Below are positions 1-8,713 of a stretch of DNA of 64,000 nt, piece after piece. Below the pieces are notes generated by a model. The model saw only the letters and a list, made by a program, of their open reading frames with translations. It did no database searches and was not told where the DNA came from. Each line of letters opens with the position of its first letter. Position 1 is the first letter of the stretch. The translations under genes were made by a program, and so were the position numbers. Location: the NCBI RefSeq assembly GCF_023897015.1, contig NZ_JAMHFY010000005.1:186001-250000 (forward strand), written 5' to 3'. Source of the stretch: Desulfosporosinus nitroreducens. GTDB lineage: Bacteria; Bacillota; Desulfitobacteriia; Desulfitobacteriales; Desulfitobacteriaceae.

Positions 1-154
1 TTGAGTCTAAATTCATTCTGCCATTAAGCATAGCAGCAAAAACTGTTGCCGCATTTTTACAGCCCTCTGACGTCTCTTTTCCCTTCGAGGGTACAATGTT
101 TTCTAATTTATTGCCACCCTTTAAGGTATCCGAAAGGACATTAATACCTGTCAT
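1..154 (-). CDS. 5' part of an unidentified flagellar gene, possibly fliK (hook-length control)
   Basis: An ATG at 154 follows a strong ribosome-binding site (GGAGGTGA, 8 nt spacer) and opens a frame that stays open for 51 codons to the window edge. It starts MTGINVLSDTLKGG and contains the hydrophobic stretch VFAAMLNGRM, reminiscent of the N-terminal segment of FliK hook-length proteins. It lies 77 bp downstream of fliA on the same strand, so it is probably co-transcribed. fliK, flgD and flgE are missing from their usual place after fliJ in this cluster, which makes a hook gene here plausible. The family assignment is inference from position and a short fragment only. Confidence 0.55.
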   Translation of the reverse strand, partial: MTGINVLSDTLKGGNKLENIVPSKGKETSEGCKNAATVFAAMLNGRMNLDS

Positions 155-231
155 TTGCCGTCACCTCCTAAATAAGACTCTATGAGTTATATCGACAAAC
201 TTCCCCTAAAACATTAGGATGATTATTTTTC

Positions 232-981
232 TTAGAATAAGTTCCTCTTTTGTCGACTAAGCCTTCCCCTCAACCGCAAGATCGCTTGGGAATGCAGTTG
301 GGAAATTCTAGATTCCGAGAGTTTCATGACGGCAGCAATCTCTTTCAAAGTGAGTTCTTCTTGATAATAAAGCGCTACTACTAATTTCTCTTTGTCAGGT
401 AACTTGTCCACTGCTATTGCCAGAATTTGTTTTTGCTCATCTTTCTCTACGTCTTGATATGCGTCCAAAGCGCTAGGGTCTACGAGCAAATTAAGAGGCG
501 TTCCACTATTGTCTCCATCAATATCAACCGTGGTTTCATCGAACGAGGTCAGAGTCAGAATTTGAGCTTGTGCCATTACCCCTTCTATCTCCCGCACTTC
601 CACTTTCAGCAGCTCTGCGACTTCTTCGGCGGTAACTGCCCGCCCAAGCTGATATTCTAACTCAGCAAACCCCTCTTGAACCCGCTTCACTTTCTGCCTA
701 GCTGAATGTGGCACCCAATCCATAGTTCGAAGTCCGTCGATCATGGCGCCGCGAATGCGTATCGAGGCATAGGTTTCAAATTTCCACCCTCGAGCGGCTT
801 CAAATCGTTCTAAGGCATCGAGTAACCCAAAGACACCATAACCGATGATATCATCCTCGTCGACATGGGAAGGCAGAGAAATTGCTAAACGACCAGCAAT
901 ACGCTTAACCAATGGCAAGTATTTTTCTACATATTCTTGTTTCCAAGGTCCGCGCGGGGCGGCTTCATAGGCGTTCGGCAT
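232..981 (-). CDS. fliA: RNA polymerase sigma-28 factor for flagellar genes
   Basis: This 249-residue sigma-70-family protein of the FliA/WhiG/SigD type directs transcription of late flagellar and chemotaxis genes. Region 2 is clear at about residues 40-95 (DDIIGYGVFGLLDALERF, then FETYASIRIRGAMIDGLR, then DWVPHSARQK, a FliA signature). Region 4 ends the protein with a helix-turn-helix around LKEIAAVMKLSESRISQLHS. An ATG at 981 and a TTG at 984 share the same GGGGGTGA ribosome-binding site; the ATG has the better spacing. Its partner anti-sigma factor FlgM is at 48.3 kb, and sigma-28-like promoters are visible before the cap operon, both flagellins, flgM and motA. Confidence 0.95.
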   Translation of the reverse strand: MPNAYEAAPRGPWKQEYVEKYLPLVKRIAGRLAISLPSHVDEDDIIGYGVFGLLDALERFEAARGWKFETYASIRIRGAMIDGLRTMDWVPHSARQKVKRVQEGFAELEYQLGRAVTAEEVAELLKVEVREIEGVMAQAQILTLTSFDETTVDIDGDNSGTPLNLLVDPSALDAYQDVEKDEQKQILAIAVDKLPDKEKLVVALYYQEELTLKEIAAVMKLSESRISQLHSQAILRLRGRLSRQKRNLF

Positions 982-1001
982 CAAGTTTACTCACCCCCAT
1001 T

Positions 1002-1086
1002 TTCGTAGTTCGTAGTTAGTAAGTTCGACCTCGGGTAACTAGTATAAGGTTGGTAGTTCGTCCTTCGAACCACGATATCGAACTAC
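1002..1086. repeat. TTCG-rich degenerate intergenic repeat
   Basis: The short gap between fliA and its upstream neighbour is filled by imperfect tandem units built on TTCGTAG and GTTCG. Similar wording recurs in the gaps at about 9507, 13768 and 22390. No coding or clear hairpin role is seen. Confidence 0.55.
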
Positions 1087-1088
1087 GA

Positions 1089-1484
1089 TTATTCCCAACC
1101 CATACGGCGAACAATTTCTGCTTGTCGCTCACTGCCCGGCAGCTCTTTGCTTAAATCACAATCAATCTGTCCAGCCGTTCTTAAATCTGGTCCAGGTGCA
1201 TTAATCGGCTCATCGTCTCCAACAGAGAAATCAATATTTCCACCACAGTTGGGAGTTGAGTCAGCCTGGCTGTCCTCTTCAGGTTTTGGAATCGCTGTCC
1301 TTTCAAAGAGACTTAAGGTTCCTGCCATTAAAAGGTACATACCTCCAAAAGAAATTAATGCTCGAAGGATTAAATCAAAAATCTTAACTCCATTCAGCAC
1401 GCTAAGCAATACAACCATAATTGAGGTAGCTATCGAAAGGCGCAAGGCCCAAACTTTTAATAGTTCCCGATTTTGGATGCCCAT
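1089..1484 (-). CDS. hypothetical two-helix membrane protein in the flagellar operon
   Basis: A 131-residue protein with two predicted membrane helices (about residues 13-32 and 36-59), followed by an acidic, hydrophilic tail of about 70 residues. Its ATG overlaps the cheD stop codon in a TAATG arrangement, so it is translationally coupled to cheD and sits between cheD and fliA. I do not recognise the family. The layout (short membrane anchor plus cytoplasmic tail) and the position in the operon suggest a membrane-linked accessory of motility, but no function can be read from the sequence. Confidence 0.7.
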   Translation of the reverse strand: MGIQNRELLKVWALRLSIATSIMVVLLSVLNGVKIFDLILRALISFGGMYLLMAGTLSLFERTAIPKPEEDSQADSTPNCGGNIDFSVGDDEPINAPGPDLRTAGQIDCDLSKELPGSERQAEIVRRMGWE

Positions 1485-1966
1485 TAAACCACCTTTTCTC
1501 CATGATTAATTGTTCGTATGCGTAACTCGCCTGTCCCAACATCAAAATGGATTGTGCGCCCAAAATTCCCTCCAACATCCGCTACCAAAAGAGGAATCCC
1601 GTGCCTCTTGAGTTCCTGTTCGACCGCCTCGGCATTTCGATCCCCAATTTTTAAAACTGGGGGTTTTCCCGGAAAGGAGAACATCTGTGCACCACCGGCC
1701 ATCTTAGCCTTTAAGCGGGATTTAAGGGCACCCATACCTGAAATTTCTTTTAGCAATAACACCAGCGCAGTATCCGCGTATTTCGCAGGATTTCCTCCCA
1801 GACTTCCATTAGCTGTCGGAAGCATAATATGGGCCATCCCGCCAACTTTAAGAAAGGGGTCATGAATGCAAATTCCAATGCAAGATCCTAGTCCGGCCGT
1901 TAACAAAAGGTCTGGCGCCGTAGCGGTTTTGAAATCAGCCATGCCAACAGTAATAACTCCATTCAT
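1484..1966 (-). CDS. cheD: chemoreceptor glutamine deamidase CheD
   Basis: CheD deamidates specific glutamines of methyl-accepting chemotaxis proteins and binds CheC, raising its CheY-P phosphatase activity. The 160-residue length is typical. The catalytic cysteine is in GLGSCIGICIHD (Cys29) and the catalytic histidine in GGMAHIMLP (His46), with a Thr at 23 where the family has its third catalytic residue. The start overlaps the end of cheC by 4 nt (ATGA), so the two partners are made from coupled cistrons. Confidence 0.95.
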   Translation of the reverse strand: MNGVITVGMADFKTATAPDLLLTAGLGSCIGICIHDPFLKVGGMAHIMLPTANGSLGGNPAKYADTALVLLLKEISGMGALKSRLKAKMAGGAQMFSFPGKPPVLKIGDRNAEAVEQELKRHGIPLLVADVGGNFGRTIHFDVGTGELRIRTINHGEKVV

Positions 1967-2556
1967 ACTCCCATGGCCCCTAACAATTTTTTCAATGAAC
2001 CATCATCTGGCAAGAAGATAAACTGTCCTTCAATTTTAGGAATTCCAGTGAGTTGTGTGTCAATGAACAACACCGTATCTTCTAGTACTCCTTCTTCGAG
2101 GAAAATCGCATCTAAAGTGGCACCGATCATATCAACCGCTAAAGCAGGTACAGAAGGTTGAAGGGGAATTCCTGAAAATTGAGTCAGAGCCATAATAAAG
2201 GAGCTGACCAAAATATTCCCCACTTCTTTTAAAGCTGATTGTGCCATCTCATTATAAAGATCCATCGTCTCATTCGTCCCAAATAGAGCTTTCACCACAA
2301 TTTCTGCGCTTTCAACCGGAAAGAAAAAAACAGCTTTGCCCGAAGCCTCCCCTTCAACTTTTACATAGATGACAGCTTGAGGCGTGTCGAGCTGTCCGAC
2401 GATGGATGTAACCTGTTCAAAAGGAACTGCCCAGACTTCTGGAACCGACATATCAATTCGTCGTTGTAAGAGAGTAGATAAAGCTGTCGCGGCATGCCCA
2501 GATCCAACATTCCCTATTTCACGCAGGGCATCCAATTGTAATTGCGTAATCTCCAT
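1963..2556 (-). CDS. cheC: CheY-P phosphatase CheC
   Basis: CheC removes phosphate from CheY-P in the Bacillus/Thermotoga-type adaptation system. Both phosphatase motifs (E-x2-N with a downstream proline) are present: one at Glu13/Asn16 (LREIGNVGSG) and one at Glu111/Asn114 (LKEVGNILVSS), so it should be a two-site enzyme. Length is 197 residues. It starts 1 bp after the PilZ gene ends and overlaps cheD by 4 nt. The same fold is also fused into FliY in this cluster. Confidence 0.95.
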   Translation of the reverse strand: MEITQLQLDALREIGNVGSGHAATALSTLLQRRIDMSVPEVWAVPFEQVTSIVGQLDTPQAVIYVKVEGEASGKAVFFFPVESAEIVVKALFGTNETMDLYNEMAQSALKEVGNILVSSFIMALTQFSGIPLQPSVPALAVDMIGATLDAIFLEEGVLEDTVLFIDTQLTGIPKIEGQFIFLPDDGSLKKLLGAMGV

Positions 2557-3201
2557 TTATACCAACCCTTTCTTACGCATTGCCCTTTGTTTTTCAAAGA
2601 CACAGCGAATAATTTTATCTCTCTCCCGTTCTGAGATTTCGTAGAATTCAGTTGAAACACTATACAAATTATTTTCTTCATTTTTTTCCACTCGGATGAC
2701 TCGAACAGGGGTCTGTATTTCTCCGGTCGGTAAGGATATTTGAACATAGAGTAATGATTTATCCTCTACTCGCACCTTAGTAGTGAATCGCATTCCTCCA
2801 CCGCTTATGTCAATCATCGTTGCTTTAAGTAGATCACTAAGTCCTTCTCGAGTCACCATTCGAAACGTGATCGGAAATAAGGCCGGAACACGAACAAAAT
2901 TACGACGTTGAACCTTATCAACAGTATCTGGCAATTCAAGCACGAACATAGGGACAGGGACAGCGATCCTTTGCATAATCTTCCCTTCAAATGAATACAC
3001 CGCTGATTCATCCCAGAATATCAATTTAACCTTTGTCCCCTCGCGCAAAGGGACCAATTCGCCTTGTTCAAAGGGCGCACCAACTAAGAGGAGCCTCTCC
3101 CCCACTTCTTCAACTCGAGTTCGGTAGTGTCCTTCATACTTCCCTTCCAGCGCGATTAGTTCCACAGCCAGCCCAGAAGAAAGCTTCTTTTTATACGACA
3201 A
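2557..3201 (-). CDS. YcgR/YpfA-like flagellar brake protein with PilZ domain
   Basis: An N-terminal YcgR-like beta domain (about residues 1-95) is followed by a PilZ domain that holds the c-di-GMP-binding signature: an arginine-rich RRNFVR segment and D-x-S-G-G-G (DISGGGMRF). Proteins of this family slow or stop the motor when c-di-GMP is high by acting at the switch or stator. I place the start at a TTG (3201) that follows AAGGGGTGATG; a GTG at 3237 would add 12 residues. It lies between flhG and cheC and links c-di-GMP signalling to this operon. Confidence 0.88.
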   Translation of the reverse strand: MSYKKKLSSGLAVELIALEGKYEGHYRTRVEEVGERLLLVGAPFEQGELVPLREGTKVKLIFWDESAVYSFEGKIMQRIAVPVPMFVLELPDTVDKVQRRNFVRVPALFPITFRMVTREGLSDLLKATMIDISGGGMRFTTKVRVEDKSLLYVQISLPTGEIQTPVRVIRVEKNEENNLYSVSTEFYEISERERDKIIRCVFEKQRAMRKKGLV

Positions 3202-3257
3202 ATCATCACCCCTTTTACGAAAAGAATTACTGATCACTAATCCTTTTGGAAAATTTG

Positions 3258-4124
3258 TTATTTAAAAGAACGAAGCAACTTACCTAAAAACCCTCCCACG
3301 CCTCCTGCTTGGCGTGGCGGATGAAGACTTATTCCGGCAACTTTACCAGCAATCCACTGAATGCAGCGATACGCTGAACTTTCAGGAAACTTAATCCCCA
3401 AAGGTTCCTGCTGCATAACAGAGCGTCCAACGAGTGGGTCATCGTAAACCCAGCCCAATAAGTTAAGTGATCCGTCTAAGAACTTGCGCACAACAGTTTC
3501 CAACCGTTTAAACGTCGCCAAAGCATCTTTTTCAGTCTGTACTCGGTTAATCACCACATGAATTGATGCTTCGCTTGCTTCTTGCCTCAAAGACTTAAGT
3601 AAACCATAGGCATCCGTCAATGAAGTCGGTTCTGGTGTGATCACCATAATAATATCATCTGCAGCCTGCAAAAAATTCATCACGCTATGCCCCAGACCTG
3701 CTCCTGTATCGATAATCAGCAGATCAGCAATCTTTTCTAATCGTCCGAGATTAACTAGGACATTGGATAGCTTGTCTCTTTCTAAATTAGCAAGTTTCTG
3801 AACCCCAGAACCTCCTGGGATAATTCCAATTCCTCGAGGGGCAGATAGAAGGATTTGCTCAATGGTCTTTTCGCCCGATAACAAATGCTCAATTGTATAT
3901 CTCGCCGAAAGCCCAAAGGCAATATCTACGTTAGCAAGGCCTAAATCTCCATCAAGAATAACAATACGCTGTCCAAATTCGGCCAAAGCAAGTGCTAAGT
4001 TGACTGTGAAGCTGGTTTTACCCACACCTCCCTTGCCACTGCTTACTGCAATTACTCTCATTTTACTTTGTCTATGTTTATTACGAGAGACCAAATCACG
4101 TAATGCGCTCACTTGGTCATTCAT
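3258..4124 (-). CDS. flhG: MinD-like ATPase FlhG (YlxH/FleN), flagellar number control
   Basis: A ParA/MinD-type ATPase with a deviant Walker A motif near the N-terminus (SSGKGGVGKTSFTVNLA), DGDLGLANVD after it, and IIDTGAGLG as Walker B. FlhG controls the number and placement of flagella by stimulating the FlhF GTPase and handling switch proteins. The ORF overlaps the end of flhF. I prefer the ATG at 4124 because an in-frame ATG at 4136 is too close to the GGGGG ribosome-binding site. The C-terminus is basic and glycine-rich (GGVGGFLGKLLRSFK). Confidence 0.93.
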   Translation of the reverse strand: MNDQVSALRDLVSRNKHRQSKMRVIAVSSGKGGVGKTSFTVNLALALAEFGQRIVILDGDLGLANVDIAFGLSARYTIEHLLSGEKTIEQILLSAPRGIGIIPGGSGVQKLANLERDKLSNVLVNLGRLEKIADLLIIDTGAGLGHSVMNFLQAADDIIMVITPEPTSLTDAYGLLKSLRQEASEASIHVVINRVQTEKDALATFKRLETVVRKFLDGSLNLLGWVYDDPLVGRSVMQQEPLGIKFPESSAYRCIQWIAGKVAGISLHPPRQAGGVGGFLGKLLRSFK

Positions 4125-5277
4125 TGGGCATCTCATCCCCCATCACATAGTGTGCCAAACGATTTGGAGTCGCTGCCTCTATGTCATCAGGAACATTCTG
4201 TCCGTTTGAAAGATAGGCAATGGGGAGTGTTGTCTGACCCAGGAGGTTTAATATAGAGCCTGCACTCCCTGTCTCATCCAATTTTGTGAAGATAAGATGA
4301 GTTGTCAAGTCTACAAAGCGTTTATAGATCTGAAGTTGATCTGCTGATTGCGTCGTGGCACTCATGACAAGCATTGTGAAATCTGGTTGAGCCTCATCTA
4401 AAAACTCACGCAGCTCATGCATATGTTCCTCATGGTGAGGACTTCTTCCAGCAGTATCAATAAAAATCAGTTCTTTATCTGCATGAAGAAACAAAGCCTC
4501 ATTTAGCCCCGACGGTGTCATAGCAACTTCAACGGGTACCCCAATAATTTCCCCAAACGCTTTAAGCTGCTCTACAGCGGCAACTCTATAAGTATCAGCT
4601 GTAATCAATGCAACCCTGCGTTTATCCACAATACTAAATCCCGCCGCAAGCTTTCCAATCGTCGTTGTTTTCCCTACCCCTGTAGGTCCAATTAAGGCAA
4701 TAATCCTCGGCTTGTCAATCCCAGGTTGAATAAGCCCAATCTGTCCACACATTTGACGGATATTAGCTTCAATCCGAGTGAATACCTGTGAATCGTCAAG
4801 CCATTTTTCTGGCGACAAGGTTTGTTGTACATGACTTATTAAACGCTTAACCAAGTTCTCACATATTCCTCTGCTCTGTAGATGGACAGCCCATTTTTCG
4901 AGGGCAGGTGGCCAAACACTTGTTTCTTCTCCCACCCCTGCCATCTGCTTGTTCATTTGCTCAAGCAACAAACGCATGGACTTAATTTCCGTTTGCAGCC
5001 CTTCTGACTGATCTTTAAGACCGGAGACATGACTAGCTATCGGTAGTTTTACTCTTTCCACGTTATTCTCATAATTAGGTCTTGAAGTTTCCTGTGGGAT
5101 CACAGGTTTTTCTTCAATAGCTGCCGTAATCTCAACTTTCTTGTTACCAAATAAACCGAAGAAACCTCCATCGCGAAATTCGCGTGTTTGAAGGATGATT
5201 GCTTCGGATCCCAGTTCCCTTTTCACTTTGCCCATCGTTTCTGAGACATTTTCTCCTACAAATCGCCTAACTCGCAA
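4117..5277 (-). CDS. flhF: SRP-family GTPase FlhF
   Basis: A 386-residue protein with a variable N-terminal B domain and an SRP-type NG GTPase domain. The G1 loop is GPTGVGKTTTIGK at about residue 198, the following motif is ITADTYRVAAVEQL, G3 is DTAGRSPH and G4 is TKLDE. FlhF marks the site of flagellar assembly and works with FlhG. Its start overlaps flhA by 11 nt and its end overlaps flhG by 8 nt, so flhA-flhF-flhG are tightly coupled. Confidence 0.96.
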   Translation of the reverse strand: MRVRRFVGENVSETMGKVKRELGSEAIILQTREFRDGGFFGLFGNKKVEITAAIEEKPVIPQETSRPNYENNVERVKLPIASHVSGLKDQSEGLQTEIKSMRLLLEQMNKQMAGVGEETSVWPPALEKWAVHLQSRGICENLVKRLISHVQQTLSPEKWLDDSQVFTRIEANIRQMCGQIGLIQPGIDKPRIIALIGPTGVGKTTTIGKLAAGFSIVDKRRVALITADTYRVAAVEQLKAFGEIIGVPVEVAMTPSGLNEALFLHADKELIFIDTAGRSPHHEEHMHELREFLDEAQPDFTMLVMSATTQSADQLQIYKRFVDLTTHLIFTKLDETGSAGSILNLLGQTTLPIAYLSNGQNVPDDIEAATPNRLAHYVMGDEMPNE

Positions 5278-7336
5278 GATCCATCCCCACCATTCCTACA
5301 GCTTGAACTTGTACTCCTTGGACTAATTCATTATACGAAAGCACCATGAGTTGAGGCAATTGACGCTCGGTAACCCGCTTCAAATTAATTCTCACCAGCG
5401 GAGCACAAACTATTACGGGAGTTAACCCTTTAAGCACAACCTTTTCAACCTCACGTGTAAGATTTTGCATAAGAACATGCAACACCTTCGGATCTAACGC
5501 TAAATAAGTTCCATATTCGGACGGTTGAATGCTGTCAAGAATTTGCTGTTCAATCTGTGGATCTAAGGTTATAACAGGTAAATTCTTATCTTTTCCAAGC
5601 AACGGTTGCAAAATTTGCCGGGCTAAAGACTGCCGCACATGTTCTGTCAACCGGTCCAGATCTTTGGTGACACTTGCATAGTCTGCCAGATTTTCTAGAA
5701 TCGACACCATATCTTTAATGGATACCCTCTCACGGAGCAGGTTTGCAAGAACTTTCTGAACTTGACCAAGACTCAGCATGTCTGGAATCAACTCATCCAC
5801 CACAGCGGGGGCAAGTTCCTTGGCATGATCAATAAGAGCTTTCACATCTTGACGGTTTAGTATCTCCCAAGCCTGAGTCTTAATTACTTCCGTAATATGA
5901 GTTGCAAGCACTGTGGGGGCATCAACCACCATCCACCCACTAAGCTCTGCTTGTTCCCGATACATTGCATTAATCCATTTGGCATCGAGTCCGAACGAAG
6001 GCTCTTTAGTCGGGGTACCTGGAATCTCACTGTCATCCGCACCGCCACTCATTGCCATGTAGTGATCCGCTAAAATTTCGCTAGAGGCAATTTCTGATCC
6101 CCGAATTTTTATAACATATTGATTAGGCTGTAAGTTCATATTGTCACGGACTCTAATAACCGGAACAATAAATCCTAACTCACTGGCAATTTGGCGGCGA
6201 ATCAGCACGATCCGATCGAGCAAATCCCCTCCTTGCTGAACATCGACTAAGGCGATAAGGGCGTACCCCAGTTCAAGTTCCATATGGTCAACATGTAAGA
6301 GATTTAGGACATTTTCCGGCTTCTTACTCTCTTCAATTTCTGTCTCTCGAGCTACAGCCGATTCCTTAACCACAGAAACTTTAGAGCTTCTTTGCAACAA
6401 TACTCCCATGCCAATTAAGGCAGCGGAAACTAAAAACAGCGGGAATTTAGGCAAACCCAGGAAAGCTAACATGCTCAATACCCCGGCAGTAATGAATAAA
6501 GCCTTAGGTTTTTTAAACAACTGTTTGACTAGATCTTCCCCTAAGTTGCTTTCCGAAGCTGCCCTGGTGACGACTAGACCTGTCGCCGTAGAAATAAGGA
6601 GGGCCGGAATCTGAGAAACGAGTCCGTCACCAATCGTCAATAAAGTATACTTGTGAAGGGCTTCCAACAGAGGCATATCCTGCATCACAACCCCAGTGAC
6701 AAACCCTCCGATAATATTAATAAATAGAATAATAATAGCGGCAATGGCATCCCCTTTAACAAACTTGGTTGACCCATCCATTGCACCATAAAAATCAGCT
6801 TCCTGTTGGATCGCCTTACGCCGATCCCGCGCCTGTTGCTCGTTAATCATTCCAGCATTAAGGTCTGCATCAATAGACATTTGTTTTCCTGGCATAGCGT
6901 CTAAGGTAAAGCGAGCAGCGACTTCCGAGACACGCTCAGCACCTTTCGTAATTACGATAAATTGGACGAGTACCAAAATGATAAAAATGATAAAACCTAC
7001 AACAGCATCTCCTCGAATAACAAATTCCCCGAACTGTTGAATAATCTCCCCTGCATGCCCGTCAAGGAGAATTAGACGAGTTGCAGAAATGTTCAAAGAC
7101 AATCGAAATAAAGTCAACGTTAACAAGAGCGAAGGCAATGCTGAAAATTCCAAAGGGTCCTGAGCAAAAACAGCGAGCATCAGGGTAAGAACCGAAGCCG
7201 TAATATTCAAAGTGATGAGAATATCCAGCAATCCCGCAGGCAAAGGAACAACCATCATGACCACGATGCTGACTAGCCCCAGTGCCGCTATTATATCTGT
7301 ATTATTTAAGATCCGACTTTTAACCGTCGTAGACAT
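5267..7336 (-). CDS. flhA: flagellar type III export gate protein FlhA
   Basis: A 689-residue export-gate protein. The N-terminal half has about eight membrane segments and carries the family signature RDAKxMSIDADLNAG-like region (GKQMSIDADLNAGMI) and the FHIPEP-type loop. The C-terminal cytoplasmic half is the substrate/chaperone docking platform (for example PVIVCAPLVRINLKR near the end). It is preceded by AAAGGAGGAACCCTC and by a 321-bp repeat-bearing gap after flhB. Confidence 0.97.
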   Translation of the reverse strand: MSTTVKSRILNNTDIIAALGLVSIVVMMVVPLPAGLLDILITLNITASVLTLMLAVFAQDPLEFSALPSLLLTLTLFRLSLNISATRLILLDGHAGEIIQQFGEFVIRGDAVVGFIIFIILVLVQFIVITKGAERVSEVAARFTLDAMPGKQMSIDADLNAGMINEQQARDRRKAIQQEADFYGAMDGSTKFVKGDAIAAIIILFINIIGGFVTGVVMQDMPLLEALHKYTLLTIGDGLVSQIPALLISTATGLVVTRAASESNLGEDLVKQLFKKPKALFITAGVLSMLAFLGLPKFPLFLVSAALIGMGVLLQRSSKVSVVKESAVARETEIEESKKPENVLNLLHVDHMELELGYALIALVDVQQGGDLLDRIVLIRRQIASELGFIVPVIRVRDNMNLQPNQYVIKIRGSEIASSEILADHYMAMSGGADDSEIPGTPTKEPSFGLDAKWINAMYREQAELSGWMVVDAPTVLATHITEVIKTQAWEILNRQDVKALIDHAKELAPAVVDELIPDMLSLGQVQKVLANLLRERVSIKDMVSILENLADYASVTKDLDRLTEHVRQSLARQILQPLLGKDKNLPVITLDPQIEQQILDSIQPSEYGTYLALDPKVLHVLMQNLTREVEKVVLKGLTPVIVCAPLVRINLKRVTERQLPQLMVLSYNELVQGVQVQAVGMVGMDLAS

Positions 7337-7465
7337 GAGGGTTCCTCCTTTCTTTAGTCTGTTTCTTAGCCTCCTACGGCACTAACGAAATCACCGCGGT
7401 TAAGCACTTTCGGGGATAGTAATCCTACGGCGCTAACGCATTCGTCACTGGATCAGCGCCTTCGG

Positions 7466-7490
7466 CGATAGTGTCCAGTGGACACTATCG
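7466..7490. repeat. perfect 12-bp-arm palindrome in the flhB-flhA gap
   Basis: Arms CGATAGTGTCCA and TGGACACTATCG flank one base. They sit inside a stretch where the wording CCTACGGC-x-CTAACG occurs twice (about 7373 and 7432). The gap 7337-7657 holds no gene that I can support and looks like stacked small repeats. Confidence 0.6.
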
Positions 7491-7520
7491 TACCGGGCCT
7501 ATCGTGTCCTAAGCCCCCGT

Positions 7521-7618
7521 GCATGAATGAAATGAGATTGCTAAGCGAACCATTCAAGCCAACCCCTAAGAATCACTTCTCGAAGCTTTGGTGAGCGTGC
7601 AATTCATTTCATTCATGC
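7521..7618. repeat. 98-bp inverted-repeat element (MITE/REP-like)
   Basis: GCATGAATGAAATGA at 7521-7535 is repeated in inverted form at 7604-7618. The element sits between flhB and flhA and has no coding capacity. It could be a small non-autonomous element or a processed stem-loop in the operon mRNA. Confidence 0.5.
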
Positions 7619-7657
7619 CCCCAAACGCATTCTATAAACTCAGGATACATGCACCCA

Positions 7658-8713
7658 TCATCCAATCGACCGTTTCTTTTTCTTTAATCGATAAACAAAC
7701 GCCAACACCTCGGCAACAGCTTTATAAAGATCCGCCGGAATACCTTGCCCAATTTCCACCTGAGCATAGAGAGCACGGGCCAGCGGCTTGTTTTCCATAA
7801 TCACAAGGTCATATTCTTTGGCTAACTCTCGTATGCGCAAAGCAACTTGATCTTGTCCTTTAGCGACAACAAAAGGTGCTTTCTGTACCTTTAAATCATA
7901 GCGAAGAGCAACAGCGAAGTGGGTTGGATTAGTGACAACGACATCTGCAGTTTTTAAATCTTGCATCATTCGACTCATAGCTAAAGCTCGTTGTCGTTTT
8001 TTAAGTTCACCTTTAAGTTCAGGGTTTCCTTCAGTTTGTTTGTATTCCTGTTTTAAGTCCTCGTGAGACATACGTAAGTTCTTTTCATATTCCCACCGCT
8101 GATACATGTAATCAAAAGCGGCTATCCCTAAGAAAGAGAGTGAAATGTTCCAAGCAAGTTCCATCAAAGCCTGGCCTAAAAAAACGGCCCCTTGCTCCAC
8201 ACTCAGTTGCTGTAAAGCCGGATAGATATGCAACCGATCGCGAACACTTGCATATAAAAAATATCCAATTAATAACACTTTTAGCAAGGATTTTGTCAGT
8301 TCAACATATGCCTTAACGCCAAACATCCGCTTCGCACCACTGATCGGACTTAAGCGAGAAATTTGAGGTTTCATAGACTCCCCAGTGAAAAGGACTCCTA
8401 CCTGGATGTAATTAGAGAATAGGGCAATCACAAACCCGGTAAGCAAAATCGGCGCTAAGATTTGAACCCCTTGCCAAATAACATTAAGCATTAGACTTGC
8501 CACAGAACCTTCAGTCCATTCTGAAGGAAGCCCTAGGACATAGGGGAAAAGGGACTCCATTCGGATAATCATAGCTGGAATCCAAAACTTGAGAAGAGCT
8601 ACGAGACCCAAGAGCATCAAGGCAGAAATCACCTCTTGGCTCTTAAAAACCTGACCCTTTTTTCGCGCATCTTGTTTGCGCTTAGGCGTCGCGGGATGTT
8701 TTTTTTCACTCAC
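7658..8713 (-). CDS. flhB: flagellar export switch protein FlhB
   Basis: FlhB sits in the export gate and changes substrate specificity from hook to filament by self-cleavage. Four membrane helices fill the N-terminal part, then a charged linker leads to the autocleavage site NPTH (VVTNPTHFAVALRYD). Length is 351 residues from the GTG at 8713, which overlaps the fliR stop as GTGA and follows GGGGTGG; an upstream in-frame start at 8746 would be inside fliR and is less likely. Coupled translation with fliR is expected. Confidence 0.96.
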   Translation of the reverse strand: MSEKKHPATPKRKQDARKKGQVFKSQEVISALMLLGLVALLKFWIPAMIIRMESLFPYVLGLPSEWTEGSVASLMLNVIWQGVQILAPILLTGFVIALFSNYIQVGVLFTGESMKPQISRLSPISGAKRMFGVKAYVELTKSLLKVLLIGYFLYASVRDRLHIYPALQQLSVEQGAVFLGQALMELAWNISLSFLGIAAFDYMYQRWEYEKNLRMSHEDLKQEYKQTEGNPELKGELKKRQRALAMSRMMQDLKTADVVVTNPTHFAVALRYDLKVQKAPFVVAKGQDQVALRIRELAKEYDLVIMENKPLARALYAQVEIGQGIPADLYKAVAEVLAFVYRLKKKKRSIG

